Made by a program: the position numbers and the translations under genes. Shown one piece after another: positions 16,969-26,526 of a stretch of 64,000 nt of DNA. Where the stretch lies: NCBI RefSeq assembly GCF_023156505.1, contig NZ_JALNMJ010000003.1:1-64000 (forward strand), written 5' to 3'. The notes below the pieces were generated by a model that saw nothing but the letters and a program-made list of their open reading frames with translations, was not told the origin of the DNA and did no database searches. Each line of letters opens with the position of its first letter. Position 1 is the stretch's first letter. Origin of the DNA: Roseibium sediminicola (lineage in GTDB: Bacteria > Pseudomonadota > Alphaproteobacteria > Rhizobiales > Stappiaceae).

Positions 16969-17847
16969 ATGGACTGGAATTACCTGCGCACGTTTCAGGC
17001 AGTTGCCGACACCGGCTCGCTCTCCGCGGCCGCCGAACGGCTGTCGATCAGCCACGCGACGGCATTCCGTCATATCAAGGCTTTCGAAACCGAGCTGGGC
17101 ACGCGTCTGTTCGACAAGGTGCAGGGCAAATACGGCCTGACGGATGCGGGGTCGGAGATCCTTGATCTCGCCCGGTCGGTCGCCGTCGCCATGGAGGATA
17201 TTGACCGGCGGATATCAGGAACGGACATCCAGCTGAAGGGCCGGATCCGGCTGACCGCGCCGGCCAGCTTCTCCTGGCATTTCCTGCCCGGTTACCTGGC
17301 GGCGTTCCGGCAGGCCTATCCCGAGATCACGGTCGAGTTGCTGAGTTCCAACGAGGAGCTCAACATGAGCAACAGGGCTGCGGAAATCGCGCTCAGGGTG
17401 ACACACACGCCGCCCGAACACCTGATCGGCCGCCGGGTTGCGGATATTCCCTGGGGATTTTACGCCAGCGCGGCCTATCTGTCGGAAAGGGGGACGCCGT
17501 CCGGTCTTGGGGCTCTCGGCGAGCATGACCTGATCGGTGCGGCCGGCGCTCAGGCGCGCCGTGAGGGCTTTGCCCAGATCGACCGGATGTTCCGGGCCCG
17601 GGTCGTTGTGCGCTGCGACGATCTCATGGCCATGGCCGCCTGCGCGCGTCAGGGGCAGGGGCTGGCGCTTTTGCCGGCGGACGTCGCCCGAGACGGGCTG
17701 TTGCACGCCCTGGCCCATCCCGATCTGCCGGACAACCAGCTCTGGATCCTGACGCACCCCGATCTGCGGAAGGTCGAGCGGGTGCGCCGCATGATGAACT
17801 TCCTGGGAGAATCCTTCAGCAAGGAACAGGGCCTATCTAGCCGATGA
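16969..17847 (+). CDS. LysR-family transcriptional regulator
   Basis: I chose ATG 16969, which gives the classic LysR opening MDWNYLRTFQAVADTGSLSA; an upstream TTG at 16939 is less likely. The 292-residue product has the winged HTH (residues 1-62) and a periplasmic-binding-like effector domain (about 90-290). It is divergent from the VOC gene, the usual arrangement for a LysR regulator and its target. The inducer is unknown. Confidence 0.88.
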   Translation: MDWNYLRTFQAVADTGSLSAAAERLSISHATAFRHIKAFETELGTRLFDKVQGKYGLTDAGSEILDLARSVAVAMEDIDRRISGTDIQLKGRIRLTAPASFSWHFLPGYLAAFRQAYPEITVELLSSNEELNMSNRAAEIALRVTHTPPEHLIGRRVADIPWGFYASAAYLSERGTPSGLGALGEHDLIGAAGAQARREGFAQIDRMFRARVVVRCDDLMAMAACARQGQGLALLPADVARDGLLHALAHPDLPDNQLWILTHPDLRKVERVRRMMNFLGESFSKEQGLSSR

Positions 17848-19143
17848 AGCCGGCGCCTCGGCCTTCCCAAGCAACGACATCAGGTGTGCCGCCGTTCCAC
17901 GGGCACCGGGTTCCTCGGCCATCACCGAGGCTGCTCGTTCAGCGCCTTCCCGGTAGGCGGGCTCCTCAAGCGCCTTCAGCGCCTTTGCCAGATCATTTGG
18001 CTCCAGTTTCTTTTGGGGGATCGGGGCGGGACCGCTGCCAGCCTTGTGGACCCGGCTACCCCAAAAGGGCTGGTCGCCGAAGACGGGACAGACAAGCGAG
18101 GGTTTGCCCCAGCGCACTGCCTCATGGGTGGTGCCGGCGCCGCCGTGATGAACAATGGCAGCACAGCGTGGAAACAGCCAGCTGTGCGGGGCCTTCTCCA
18201 GCAGGAAAACCTTATCGGTCAGGTTCTTTGGCAGGGTCTGTTCCGACAATCCGCCCCAGCCGGTCGCAAGGATCGCACGTTGTCCCGTTTGGCTGAGCGC
18301 GGCCAGAACGATATCCGTCAGCCGACCGGGATCCTTGCTGGGCATGGACCCGAAGCCGAGATAGACAGGCGGCGGACCGCTTGCCATGAAAGCGGCAAGC
18401 GTCTGGGGCGGTCGATAGTCGGCGTCGGGCTCGGTGAACCAGTAGCCACTGGGCCAGGCTTCCTCGGGCCAGTCTTCGGGCGTCGGCACCAGGGCGCGTG
18501 AAAAGGCCTGCAGGGAAAGGGCTTTGCCGCCACCGGGCCAATGACCGTCGATATGATTGCCCGGCATCGCGAACTCCGCTTCAGCCTCGGCCTTGATCGG
18601 TTTGATCAACGGCGCGAGACCTGCCTTCATCAGAAAACGCCCGGCGGCATAGCTCTTGCGGTTGAAATACCGGCCAAGATCCGGAAGGCTGAACAGGGGC
18701 AGGGGAAAATCGCCGGTCGGCGCTGTCACCGGCTGCAGGGCGGTTGGAAGAGCGGGAACATTCAGCCGCCGCCCCACCAGGGTCATCAGCGTGGCTTTCA
18801 GGTTGAACAGGATCAGGTCAGGCCGCTCATTGAGGCCCGTGTGCCAGAGCGTTTTGGCGACCTCCTTCTGGAGATCGAGGTTCTGTCTGGCCGCCCTGAT
18901 CTTGCCTTTCAGGGTGAACAACGCAGCCTGGACATCCTTGTCCTGCAACAGGGTCTGATAGTTCAACGGCACGGGTCTCGCCCGTGCTCCAGCCGCTTCG
19001 ATCATGTCGTCAAACCCCTCGCCAGTGACGACGACGACCTCTGCGCCCAGGCTGACAAGCTGCCGGGCGAGCGCAACATAGGGCTGGACATCGCCGCGTG
19101 TTCCGAGCGAGGCAATCAGGATTTTCTTGCGGGAGGTGGCCAT
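17833..19143 (-). CDS. GT1-type glycosyltransferase (UGT/sterol glucosyltransferase-like)
   Basis: I chose ATG 19143, giving the family start KKILIASLGTRGDVQPYVAL; longer in-frame starts reach 19227. The 436-residue protein has the two-Rossmann GT-B fold. The C-terminal half contains VYLGFGSMPSKDPGR and the donor motif with AAIVHHGGAGTTHEAVRWGK, typical of GT1 enzymes that glycosylate sterols, macrolides or lipids with NDP-sugars. Its 3' end overlaps the end of the convergent LysR gene by 15 bp. The acceptor is unknown. Confidence 0.82.
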   Translation of the reverse strand: MATSRKKILIASLGTRGDVQPYVALARQLVSLGAEVVVVTGEGFDDMIEAAGARARPVPLNYQTLLQDKDVQAALFTLKGKIRAARQNLDLQKEVAKTLWHTGLNERPDLILFNLKATLMTLVGRRLNVPALPTALQPVTAPTGDFPLPLFSLPDLGRYFNRKSYAAGRFLMKAGLAPLIKPIKAEAEAEFAMPGNHIDGHWPGGGKALSLQAFSRALVPTPEDWPEEAWPSGYWFTEPDADYRPPQTLAAFMASGPPPVYLGFGSMPSKDPGRLTDIVLAALSQTGQRAILATGWGGLSEQTLPKNLTDKVFLLEKAPHSWLFPRCAAIVHHGGAGTTHEAVRWGKPSLVCPVFGDQPFWGSRVHKAGSGPAPIPQKKLEPNDLAKALKALEEPAYREGAERAASVMAEEPGARGTAAHLMSLLGKAEAPASSAR

Positions 19144-19368
19144 CGGGAACCCGGTCTTTGACGGAAGGTTTCTTTCAAATGGCAATCCTTGGCTCATATA
19201 GCAACGGTTGAACGGTGCTTCCGGCACACTGCAGGCGAGGGCTGCAGGGCGGCGTCTGTGCGACCTCTACTGGCGGAAAACGCCGGGTATTTGCGAAAAA
19301 CAGACGGTCTCCGACGGAAACAGGAGGGTCCTGTTTACACTTTCGCATTAGGTGCAAAGGAGGTGCTC

Positions 19369-20127
19369 TTGGTCAAAAGGCGGGTCATGCAGTCAGCAAG
19401 GACTTTCGTGCTGTTTCTTTGTGCGGTGTTTGTCATCGCGCGCTGGGGATCGGCGTCTGCCCAGACGCCGATTGATATCGTCACCGAAAACTATCCGCCT
19501 TATGAAATGCAGGAGGCCGTGAACGGCTTGCGCGGTTTCGACTACGAAGTCGCAATGGAAGCCTTCACGCGTATGGGATACGTGCCGACGATCCGTTTTC
19601 TGCCCTGGAAACGCGCGCTCAAGGAAACCGAGAGCGGCACAACCGCCGGCGTTCTGACCTGTGCGCAAAACGTTGAACGTGACCGGTATATGCTGTTTTC
19701 AGATCCAATCAGCTCGTTCACGGACGGCCTGTTCAAACGCAAGGGACATGCCGGCCCGCAAATACGCCAGATCCGAGATGTGATCGGTCAGAAGGTTGCC
19801 TCGATGGCCGGCTACGAAAGCCTCAAGGAACTCCAGGACATCGGCGCGGACCCGATAGAAGTCCCGAACACCCTCGACGGTTTGAACATGTTGCAGGCGC
19901 GCCGGTTCGACTACCTGCATGGCGGGCGGGAGATGACGGAATTCATGATCCGCAAGCATGGCTTTGCCGGCGCGTTCGAATTCATTTCGCTCGATCGGCA
20001 GCCTTTTCATTTCTGTTTTTCCAAGGCGTATCCTGGGGTGGAAGCGCTTATGGCTGCCTTCAACGCGGCGCTGGCGGAGATGCGGCGTGACGGCACATAC
20101 GCTGCCATTCACGGCAAATACCGCTGA
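19369..20127 (+). CDS. Periplasmic amino-acid-type solute-binding protein (SBP_bac_3)
   Basis: I chose TTG 19369: an AAAGGAGG site ends 5 nt upstream and the product starts with a basic KRR segment and hydrophobic run, a good signal peptide cut after SASA. ATG 19387 is the alternative. The mature protein opens with IDIVTENYPPYEMQEA and has the family 3 features, including a C-terminal MRRDGTYAAIHGKY helix. It is the third such protein in the window and again lacks transporter genes beside it. Confidence 0.75.
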   Translation: MVKRRVMQSARTFVLFLCAVFVIARWGSASAQTPIDIVTENYPPYEMQEAVNGLRGFDYEVAMEAFTRMGYVPTIRFLPWKRALKETESGTTAGVLTCAQNVERDRYMLFSDPISSFTDGLFKRKGHAGPQIRQIRDVIGQKVASMAGYESLKELQDIGADPIEVPNTLDGLNMLQARRFDYLHGGREMTEFMIRKHGFAGAFEFISLDRQPFHFCFSKAYPGVEALMAAFNAALAEMRRDGTYAAIHGKYR

Positions 20128-20292
20128 GATCCGGGGAGAGCCTTAAAATGTACGGGCAACGGTACGCCGCCCGCACAACTCCGAGCCGTGTTCCCTTCGT
20201 ATCTTCGAAAGCTTCGCGGACATCCTTGCCCGTTCTCTGGCAAGAGGTGCTAAACGGAGTGGAGGATCAACCGGACGGCGGGCCAGAGAAAT

Positions 20293-20712
20293 ATGCAGAC
20301 GACGTTTTCGATTTCGACCCGAGGTGCAGGCCTTTACGAATTCACCGGCGATGTGGCCCGCTGGCTCGGCAACCAGACCACAGGCGAGGGCCTCCTGACC
20401 CTGTTTGTGCGGCACACGTCCTGTTCGCTTCTCATCCAGGAAAATGCCGACCCGGATGTACAGCGGGATCTGAATGCCTTTTTCTCCCGTCTGGTGCCAC
20501 CATCGGATGACCCGTCCATGTCCTATCTCGTGCACACACTGGAAGGTCCCGACGACATGCCGGCGCATATCAAGGCGGCGATGATGCCGGTGTCGCTGTC
20601 CATTCCGGTCTCGGCCGGCCGCATGGCCCTCGGCACCTGGCAGGGTATCTATCTGTTCGAGCACCGCAACCACCCGCATCGGCGCCAGGTCGCCGCGCAT
20701 TTTTTCAGCTGA
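20293..20712 (+). CDS. YjbQ family protein (UPF0047; annotated secondary thiamine-phosphate synthase)
   Basis: A 139-residue protein matching the YjbQ/UPF0047 family: FVRHTSCSLLIQENADPDV and a QGIYLFEHRNHPHRRQ ending with conserved His. E. coli YjbQ was reported to give weak thiamine phosphate synthase activity, and the family name follows from that; the natural role remains uncertain. The usual family length is about 135-140 residues. It is a single gene. Confidence 0.85.
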   Translation: MQTTFSISTRGAGLYEFTGDVARWLGNQTTGEGLLTLFVRHTSCSLLIQENADPDVQRDLNAFFSRLVPPSDDPSMSYLVHTLEGPDDMPAHIKAAMMPVSLSIPVSAGRMALGTWQGIYLFEHRNHPHRRQVAAHFFS

Positions 20713-20869
20713 CTTCGTTTCTGGAAACGCGAATATTCATTGAATTTAAAAGTGATTTCGGAGTTTTTGTGACGATTGTCACACCTTGGGGCGCTGGCCG
20801 GATTATGCTTGAGAGAGCCATCCAACACTGAAGGCCGCCGGAGCGGCCATCGACAGGGGAGACACTCGA

Positions 20870-21166
20870 ATGCGGATCCTTTTTTTGCTCGCGGCGCTGA
20901 TTGTGGCCCAGCCCGCTCTCGCGGACAACGACCCGAACCGGCCGACGGACAAGATCGCCGCGGATCTGGAAATCACGGAAGTCCAGTTCATCGAGTGTTT
21001 CAAACCCGTCAATCCGGAGCCCGGCAAATATCCGACCGGAGCGCAGCAGCGCGCCAACAAGGCGATCCTGTTGCCCTGTCTTCAACAGGCCAATCCGGCG
21101 ATCACCAATGACCGCCTCGATGCGGTGATGGACAAGTACCGTCCGGAAGGCGCATTCCGGAACTAA
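20870..21166 (+). CDS. Small secreted protein
   Basis: A 98-residue protein with a signal peptide (residues 1-19, cut after PALA). The mature 79-residue part has two Cys (IECFKP and LPCLQQ), probably a disulfide, and a helical C-terminus (TNDRLDAVMDKYRPEG). A GGGAG site lies upstream. I do not recognise a family. It converges with the SDR gene. Confidence 0.65.
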   Translation: MRILFLLAALIVAQPALADNDPNRPTDKIAADLEITEVQFIECFKPVNPEPGKYPTGAQQRANKAILLPCLQQANPAITNDRLDAVMDKYRPEGAFRN

Positions 21167-21202
21167 GCCAAGGAGGAGCGGGAGCCGCTCTTACAGTCTT
21201 GG

Positions 21203-21955
21203 TCACTTCCGGAGTGCCGGCAGGCCGACCCCCGTGCTTTCGAAGCCACCGTCAGACGCGATCACCTGTCCGGTGACGTAACTGGCTTGCTCGGAACAGA
21301 GGAAAGCAATCACTTCCGCGATTTCCAATTCGCTGCCATAGCGGTTGAGCGGAATTGCGTCGTGATAGGCATCGATGATTTCCTGACTGTGCACCGCCAT
21401 GGCCAGTTTGGTCCGCACAGGCCCGGGGCAGACGCAATTGGACCGGATACCGTATTCTCCAAGTTCCGCCGCCTGTTGCTTGGTCAGCTGGATGACCGCC
21501 GCCTTGGAGGTGCCATAGGCCACCCGCAGGGTTGAGGCCCTCAATCCCGAGATGGACGCGATGTTGACAATGGCGCCACGCGTCTCCTTCAGCGCGGGCA
21601 GGGTGGCCTGCGAGACCAGAAAGACACCATCGAGATTCGTGTCCATCACCCGCCGCCACATGGCGAAATCCGTCTGTTCGATCGGCCCGAATTCGGCCAC
21701 TCCGGCATTGTTCACCACCGCGTCCAGGCGTCCGAATCTTTCGAGAATGGCGGGTATGGCCTTGTCGACATCCGAAGGGATCGAGACATCAAAGACAAAG
21801 GGCGCGGCACCCTCGAGTCCGTCCGATGCCCTGGCCAGCTCTTCGGCATCCCGATCGAGCATGGCTACCTGCCAGCCCCGGTCCAGCATAAGCTTGGTGG
21901 TGGCAAGGCCAATGCCGCGGGCCGCGCCCGTGATGAGTGCCGTCTTCTGGGTCAT
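21203..21955 (-). CDS. SDR-family NAD(P)-dependent oxidoreductase
   Basis: A 250-residue classical short-chain dehydrogenase. The cofactor loop TGAARGIG lies at about residues 8-15, NNAG near 87, the catalytic Ser in IASISG and the YGTSK pair (Tyr-xxx-Lys) near 150. The C-terminus has the usual SYVTGQVIASDGG. An Asp after the second strand (MLDRDAEE) favours NAD over NADP. The substrate is unknown; it stands alone. Confidence 0.87.
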   Translation of the reverse strand: MTQKTALITGAARGIGLATTKLMLDRGWQVAMLDRDAEELARASDGLEGAAPFVFDVSIPSDVDKAIPAILERFGRLDAVVNNAGVAEFGPIEQTDFAMWRRVMDTNLDGVFLVSQATLPALKETRGAIVNIASISGLRASTLRVAYGTSKAAVIQLTKQQAAELGEYGIRSNCVCPGPVRTKLAMAVHSQEIIDAYHDAIPLNRYGSELEIAEVIAFLCSEQASYVTGQVIASDGGFESTGVGLPALRK

Positions 21956-22021
21956 GTCATGTCTGTCCGTTGAGTAAATTGATCGGGGGAGGGCATTTTG
22001 AACGGCAGTGAAGTCAGCCGG

Positions 22022-22462
22022 TCAGCGCATGGAAATACAGACCCTTATGGCGCCGGCATTGTCCCAGAGGGCAACATCCTTGTCGTTGATCCGGAACGCA
22101 TAGACGCCGGATGGATCGGGCGCGTTGACAGCCAGGGCGGCGAATTCGGCAAAAGGCACGATCCGTCCGGCCCGGTCGCGCACCAGCATCTCGCCAAAGG
22201 CATAGGACTGGTCGAACTTGTAGCCGTAGAGCGGGCCCAGTTTCTGCGCATCCTTGCCCGAATAGCCTCGCGGTCCAACGGGCTTGTACATGCCCGAAAT
22301 CACGCTCCAGCCGCCGGAATAGGAGACCCTGCGGATCTTGCCGCCGGGCAGGGAGAGCAGTTGCCATCCCTTCTTCGACTGAACATCAACGCAGTGATCC
22401 GCAGCCAGCGCCGCAGACGGAGCAAACCAGAGCAGGACCAGAAGACAGCGGAAGAAGAACAT
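22022..22462 (-). CDS. Secreted protein of unknown function
   Basis: I chose ATG 22462, which yields a 146-residue protein with a clean signal peptide (FFFRCLLVLLWFAPSAALA). The mature part contains two Cys (HCVDV and RVCIS) near its ends, a GYSGKDAQKLGPLYGYKF stretch, and an apparently beta-rich core. A longer in-frame extension to 22726 lacks the signal and is unlikely. No family recognised; the gene is single. Confidence 0.65.
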   Translation of the reverse strand: MFFFRCLLVLLWFAPSAALAADHCVDVQSKKGWQLLSLPGGKIRRVSYSGGWSVISGMYKPVGPRGYSGKDAQKLGPLYGYKFDQSYAFGEMLVRDRAGRIVPFAEFAALAVNAPDPSGVYAFRINDKDVALWDNAGAIRVCISMR

Positions 22463-22784
22463 GACCGGTTCCAATGAATAACGCCACGGAACTAAGCAGC
22501 CGGAACTGTCCGGCGTCAAGCGCGTTGGAGACGCGGTCACGCAAGCCTCACACACACTTGCCTTGTAAACTTTGACAGGCGATCCCACATCTTCAAACGA
22601 ACGATGAGGGTCGTTCCTCCCCAGACTGGCGCCGGGCTTCTTGCAAGCTGCGGCGCCTTCTTTTTTGGAAGAATTGTGGTTAGGCTGAGGTTTCTTCGGT
22701 GACCAGGCAGGCTGTACTGCCTTCAAAAACGCGATCCACGGCGCTCCGGAGGGACGGGCAAGTCTCGGGGAGTGGCATGTGGTG

Positions 22785-22815
22785 GCCCGCGCCGTCGGAC
22801 GGGGACGGCGCGGGC
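22785..22815. terminator. Strong GC hairpin downstream of the YdcH gene
   Basis: A perfect 12-bp stem, GCCCGCGCCGTC (22785-22796) with GACGGCGCGGGC (22804-22815), and a 7-nt loop. It begins 27 bp past the stop of the minus-strand YdcH-like gene. No T-run follows on either strand, so it is a terminator candidate by position and stability only. Confidence 0.5.
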
Positions 22816-22842
22816 TCTAACACCGGCCTGAAAAGGAGGGGC

Positions 22843-23097
22843 TCAGGACGCGGTGTTAGCCGCAGCCGCCAGCAGGGCAGCAATCTGGTCTTTCAGATGA
22901 AGCCGTTTCTTTTTCAGGTCTTCCAGAACCTCGTCGGATGCCGGTTCCACATCCGTCTCGACGCGGTGCACTTGGCGATTGATGGTGTGATACTCGTCGG
23001 CCAGGCGCGCGAAATGGGCGTCGTTGGTCTTCAAAGTGTGCAGGGCGTCTGCGGCTTCCGGGAATTCTTCGTGAAGTTCGTGTGGCACGTGGCTCAT
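22843..23097 (-). CDS. YdcH family (DUF465) small protein
   Basis: I chose ATG 23097 because a perfect AAGGAGG lies 5 nt upstream. The 84-residue product is almost wholly helical, with the DUF465 pattern: FARLADEYHTINRQVHRVE, then VLEDLKKKRLHLKDQIAALL. Such proteins form short coiled coils; the function is not established. A strong hairpin follows the gene. Confidence 0.85.
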   Translation of the reverse strand: MSHVPHELHEEFPEAADALHTLKTNDAHFARLADEYHTINRQVHRVETDVEPASDEVLEDLKKKRLHLKDQIAALLAAAANTAS

Positions 23098-23229
23098 TCT
23101 TGCCTCCTTGTGAGACCCACAAAGTGCCGACAAGCGGCGGGCTGCACCTTGAGACAGATCAATCGCAAGCGCATTCAGGGGAGAGATTTTGCTCCGCTCC
23201 TGCCGGGAGAAGGGAATTGGCGCAGCGTC

Positions 23230-24870
23230 TCAGTTGCTGGGCACGGGAGACAATTTCGGCAGCCGGCCCTTGGTCGGCATCTTGTCCTTGAGCGTCTGCT
23301 CGAGCAGGTAAAGCGAGAAGTCCCTGATCGGCATTGGCTTGGCGAAATAATAGCCCTGCGCGTAGTCGACCTCGCGGTTTCTCAAGGACGCCAGTTGCTC
23401 GAAAGTCTCGACACCTTCGGCGCAGACTTTCATGGCATGCGCGTCGGCAATGCCGAGGATCGCGTTGAAGAATGTGCCGCGGGCACTGTCCGGGGTCGTG
23501 CTGAGATCGTCGATGAACATCTTGTCGATCTTGACCACATCCGGGTTCAGCGCCTTGATCTGCGCAAGATTGGAATAGCCCGTGCCGAAATCGTCGATCG
23601 CGATCCGGCAGCCGATGCTGCGCAGATATTCCAGCGATTTGGCGATGCTGGTGCCGGTGCCAATTCCGGTTTCAAGAATTTCGCAGTTCAGCGAAATCTG
23701 CGCATCCGTCGCGGTGCGGAAAACGGGTGACTGGATGACGGTCTGGATCTGCTCGTCGTCCAGATCCGCCTGGAAGAAATTGACACCGACCTTGAAGCCC
23801 GGCCGTCCGGCAAGCAGCGGGATCAGTTGCTTCAGAGCTTTTGCGATGATGATTTCGGTGAATTCCCAGGTCAGGTTCTGGTCCTGGATGATGGTGATGA
23901 ATTCATCCGGGAAGAGTTTGCCCTGGGCATCCTCGAAGCGGGCCAACACCTCGCAGCCTTCGCATTTCATCGTTTCCAGAGTCACGATCGGCTGGAAATG
24001 GGGTTCAAAGCCCTTGCCGCCGTTCCGGATGGCGCGCCGGACACGGCCGGCCGGGCTGTTGTTCATGCGGACGGCGCGGCGCACCCGCTGGCAGACAAGG
24101 AAGCCGGTCACCAGACTGAAGGCCGCGAAAATAGCGAGCAGCAAGCCGTTTTCCGCGAGCACCCGGCTGGCCGGGATCATGGTCAGATAACAAAGTCTGG
24201 TCTCGCCTGGTCCGCAGACATGCGCGTAGACATGGCCGAAGACCGGTCCGAAACTGCTGCTAAACTGTGCCAGAAGCTCGGAATTGCCGTTGGCGTGATA
24301 GATTTCCTCATACGGCGCGTTCACGTTGGAGACAAAGAAGAGGTCATCCGCGGCGGTCGCAAGATTGCCGGTCAGAAAGAAGGACACCCCGTAGCGGCCC
24401 TTTTTGATCACAGTGACCTTGTCAACGCCTTCAGCCCGGTCAAAAGGCACGCGGTACCAGGTCTGGCGGCCGTCCTTGAACAGATTCGCCTTTTCCGGCG
24501 GGCCAAAATCATGGGCCGGCTCGAACCGACCGAAACTCGAGGAACAGGCGGCCCGCCAGCCACCGTCCGGGAAAAACCAGATGTTGGTGATGTGATTGTC
24601 TTTAAAGACCAGCGTGTTGAGCTTGTTGAGGTGCGCGCTGCCGCAATCGTCCTGCGGCAAGGCCTCCAGGTCCGCGTAAAGCTGGTTGCCGCGGTCGATA
24701 TTTGCGAGCCAGACATCGAGCAGGGCACCGGTCTGTTTTTCCAGATCCCGCCTGGCATCGAACGTCACACCGGCCCAGGCCATTAACATCATCACGGCAA
24801 TGGTCGTCAGGCCGGCAAGGGCGCCTGCGAACAAGGGTCTGTTTAGGAGTGTACTTCCAGATAGTGCCAT
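23230..24870 (-). CDS. CSS-motif EAL-domain c-di-GMP phosphodiesterase (PdeC-like)
   Basis: A 546-residue protein with two membrane helices (about 14-35 and 242-262) around a periplasmic CSS domain carrying AACSSSFG (Cys109) and a partner C76. The cytoplasmic EAL domain has EVL in place of EAL at 307-309 but keeps E307, N364, E397, D426-D427 (DDFGTG), K447 and E485, so hydrolysis of c-di-GMP is likely. In the known CSS family, periplasmic Cys redox state and proteolysis control activity. It has no GGDEF domain. Confidence 0.87.
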   Translation of the reverse strand: MALSGSTLLNRPLFAGALAGLTTIAVMMLMAWAGVTFDARRDLEKQTGALLDVWLANIDRGNQLYADLEALPQDDCGSAHLNKLNTLVFKDNHITNIWFFPDGGWRAACSSSFGRFEPAHDFGPPEKANLFKDGRQTWYRVPFDRAEGVDKVTVIKKGRYGVSFFLTGNLATAADDLFFVSNVNAPYEEIYHANGNSELLAQFSSSFGPVFGHVYAHVCGPGETRLCYLTMIPASRVLAENGLLLAIFAAFSLVTGFLVCQRVRRAVRMNNSPAGRVRRAIRNGGKGFEPHFQPIVTLETMKCEGCEVLARFEDAQGKLFPDEFITIIQDQNLTWEFTEIIIAKALKQLIPLLAGRPGFKVGVNFFQADLDDEQIQTVIQSPVFRTATDAQISLNCEILETGIGTGTSIAKSLEYLRSIGCRIAIDDFGTGYSNLAQIKALNPDVVKIDKMFIDDLSTTPDSARGTFFNAILGIADAHAMKVCAEGVETFEQLASLRNREVDYAQGYYFAKPMPIRDFSLYLLEQTLKDKMPTKGRLPKLSPVPSN

Positions 24871-25279
24871 GTAGATGCCGTGTTGGTCAGCATCTTGTTA
24901 GCGCACAGGAAATTAAGAACAGGTCAATCGGTAGCATTAACGCGGCTTAACCTGTCCTGATTGAGGTTGACTGCGCAAACAAGCCCACTGGACAGGTCGG
25001 CCGCATTATCCGCGCGGATAGACCGGCGAGTGCCCGTAAGGGCATAAAACAACGTTTGCCGTCCGGTCTTGTCCAATGCCTAGCGCAGCATGGAGCCGGC
25101 CTGAAGCGACGCAAGGGCCAATCCTGTCATGAGTCCCGCTCACGAGAAGCAAAACATCTCGAATTTCTCCAAAATTACATGACCTTGCGGAAGGCTGTTT
25201 TCCCGCACTCTCCTGACAGAAGGCTGTCAGCAGGGGTTTGATATGGTGATCCTCATCACAGCGCCAAGGGAGACTTTCC
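24871..25279. promoter_or_regulatory. Intergenic region with two short palindromes before the VOC gene
   Basis: This 409-bp gap separates the divergent EAL and VOC genes and must hold both promoters. Near the VOC start are CTGACAG-aagg-CTGTCAG (25213-25230) and GTGAT-cctc-ATCAC (25246-25259), both perfect inverted repeats. They could be operators for the WYL regulator encoded downstream; this is inference. I see no supported ORF here. Confidence 0.4.
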
Positions 25280-25654
25280 ATGACTTTTACACCCGATCAC
25301 TTCAACGTTTGGATGGAGATTCCGGTCTCGGATCTGGACAAGGCGGTCAGCTTTTATAATGACGTTTTCAAAACGGAGCTTAGACGTGTCACTGACATGG
25401 GACCAAATGAGATTGCGATCTTCCCTGCCAAGGAGCAGGGGGGCGTTGCCGGCCACCTTTACCCCGGAAAACCGGCGCCAAAAGGGTCCGGACCGACCAT
25501 CCACCTGGCCTGCCCGGACAGCCTGGAAGCAACGATGGAGCGATTTGCCAAGGCAGGTGGAGAAGTCGTTTCCGATCCTGTGCCGATCCCGGCGGGCCGC
25601 TTTGCCTACGGCCTTGATCCGGACGGCAATTCCATCGGCATGTTTGCAGCCTGA
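25280..25654 (+). CDS. VOC family (glyoxalase-like) protein
   Basis: A 124-residue VOC protein: VWMEIPVSDLDKAVSFYNDV at the start and FAYGLDPDGNSIGMFA at the end, with the middle beta strands carrying TIHLACPDSLEATMERFAKA. This is close in style to PhnB/YdeI-type lactoylglutathione lyase relatives. A GGGAG site precedes the ATG. The WYL regulator starts 42 bp after it, so the two form an operon. Confidence 0.83.
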   Translation: MTFTPDHFNVWMEIPVSDLDKAVSFYNDVFKTELRRVTDMGPNEIAIFPAKEQGGVAGHLYPGKPAPKGSGPTIHLACPDSLEATMERFAKAGGEVVSDPVPIPAGRFAYGLDPDGNSIGMFAA

Positions 25655-25696
25655 CGGGACAGGGCTAGGATACCTGCTTCGTAAGGAGCAGACAGC

Positions 25697-26398
25697 ATGA
25701 GACGCGCCGACCGCCTCTTTCAGATCGTGCAGTATTTGCGCGGCGGCCGGCTCGTCCGGGCACGACAATTGTCCGAATGGCTGGAAGTATCCGAACGGAC
25801 CATCTACCGCGATGTCGCCGACCTGCAGGCATCCGGTGTCCCGATCGAGGGCGCCGCCGGGGTCGGCTACATCATGCGCGATGGCTACGAACTGCCTCCA
25901 CTCATGTTCACGCGCGACGAAATCGTGGCCTTGCTGGCCGGAGCGCGCCTCATCCGGGCCTGGGGCGGTGCCGCTATGGCCAGGGCCGCGGAAGAGGCTA
26001 TGATCAAGATCGACGCCGTTATGCCCGAGAAGATGAGGGTGCGGCAGAACGAGGTCGAGATCCACGCCTTCGCGCCGGAAATGACCCCGCAGGTTCGCGC
26101 GCATATCGATTTCCTCGAAGCCGCCTCGGACGCCAGAAAACGGCTGTCCATTGCTTATTGCGACGGCAAGGGCGAGCCCAGCCATCGCACGGTCCGTCCC
26201 CTCGGATTGTGGTTCTGGGGCAAGGTCTGGACGCTGGTTGCCTGGTGCGAATTGCGCCAGGACTTCCGCATGTTCCGTCTCGACCGGATATCCGAACTGC
26301 GCGATCTGGGGGACCGGTTCGACGTTGAACCCGGCAAGACACTCAAGGACTTCTATCGAGCCATGGAACAGGACGGTTCCCAGCGGCAGGGCGGTTGA
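25697..26398 (+). CDS. YafY-type HTH/WYL transcriptional regulator
   Basis: A 233-residue protein with an N-terminal HTH_11 domain (ADRLFQIVQYLRGGRLVRAR, then VSERTIYRDVADLQ) and a C-terminal WYL domain (LSIAYCDGKG, PLGLWFWGKVWTLVAWCELR, FRLDRISEL). WYL domains sense small ligands or nucleic acids and control adjacent genes. An AAGGAG site lies before the ATG. Operon position suggests it controls the VOC gene and itself. Confidence 0.87.
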   Translation: MRRADRLFQIVQYLRGGRLVRARQLSEWLEVSERTIYRDVADLQASGVPIEGAAGVGYIMRDGYELPPLMFTRDEIVALLAGARLIRAWGGAAMARAAEEAMIKIDAVMPEKMRVRQNEVEIHAFAPEMTPQVRAHIDFLEAASDARKRLSIAYCDGKGEPSHRTVRPLGLWFWGKVWTLVAWCELRQDFRMFRLDRISELRDLGDRFDVEPGKTLKDFYRAMEQDGSQRQGG

Positions 26399-26526
26399 GC
26401 CCTTTCCATGAAACCGATCGCTGTGAGTAACGGTGCCGCCGTTTCCATGGCTGTTGCAGGAAAAGCGGATCGTGCCGAGGAAGCCATGGCTTGTCCGGTA
26501 CGATCTTCTGCTGTCGGCGGGGAGTG

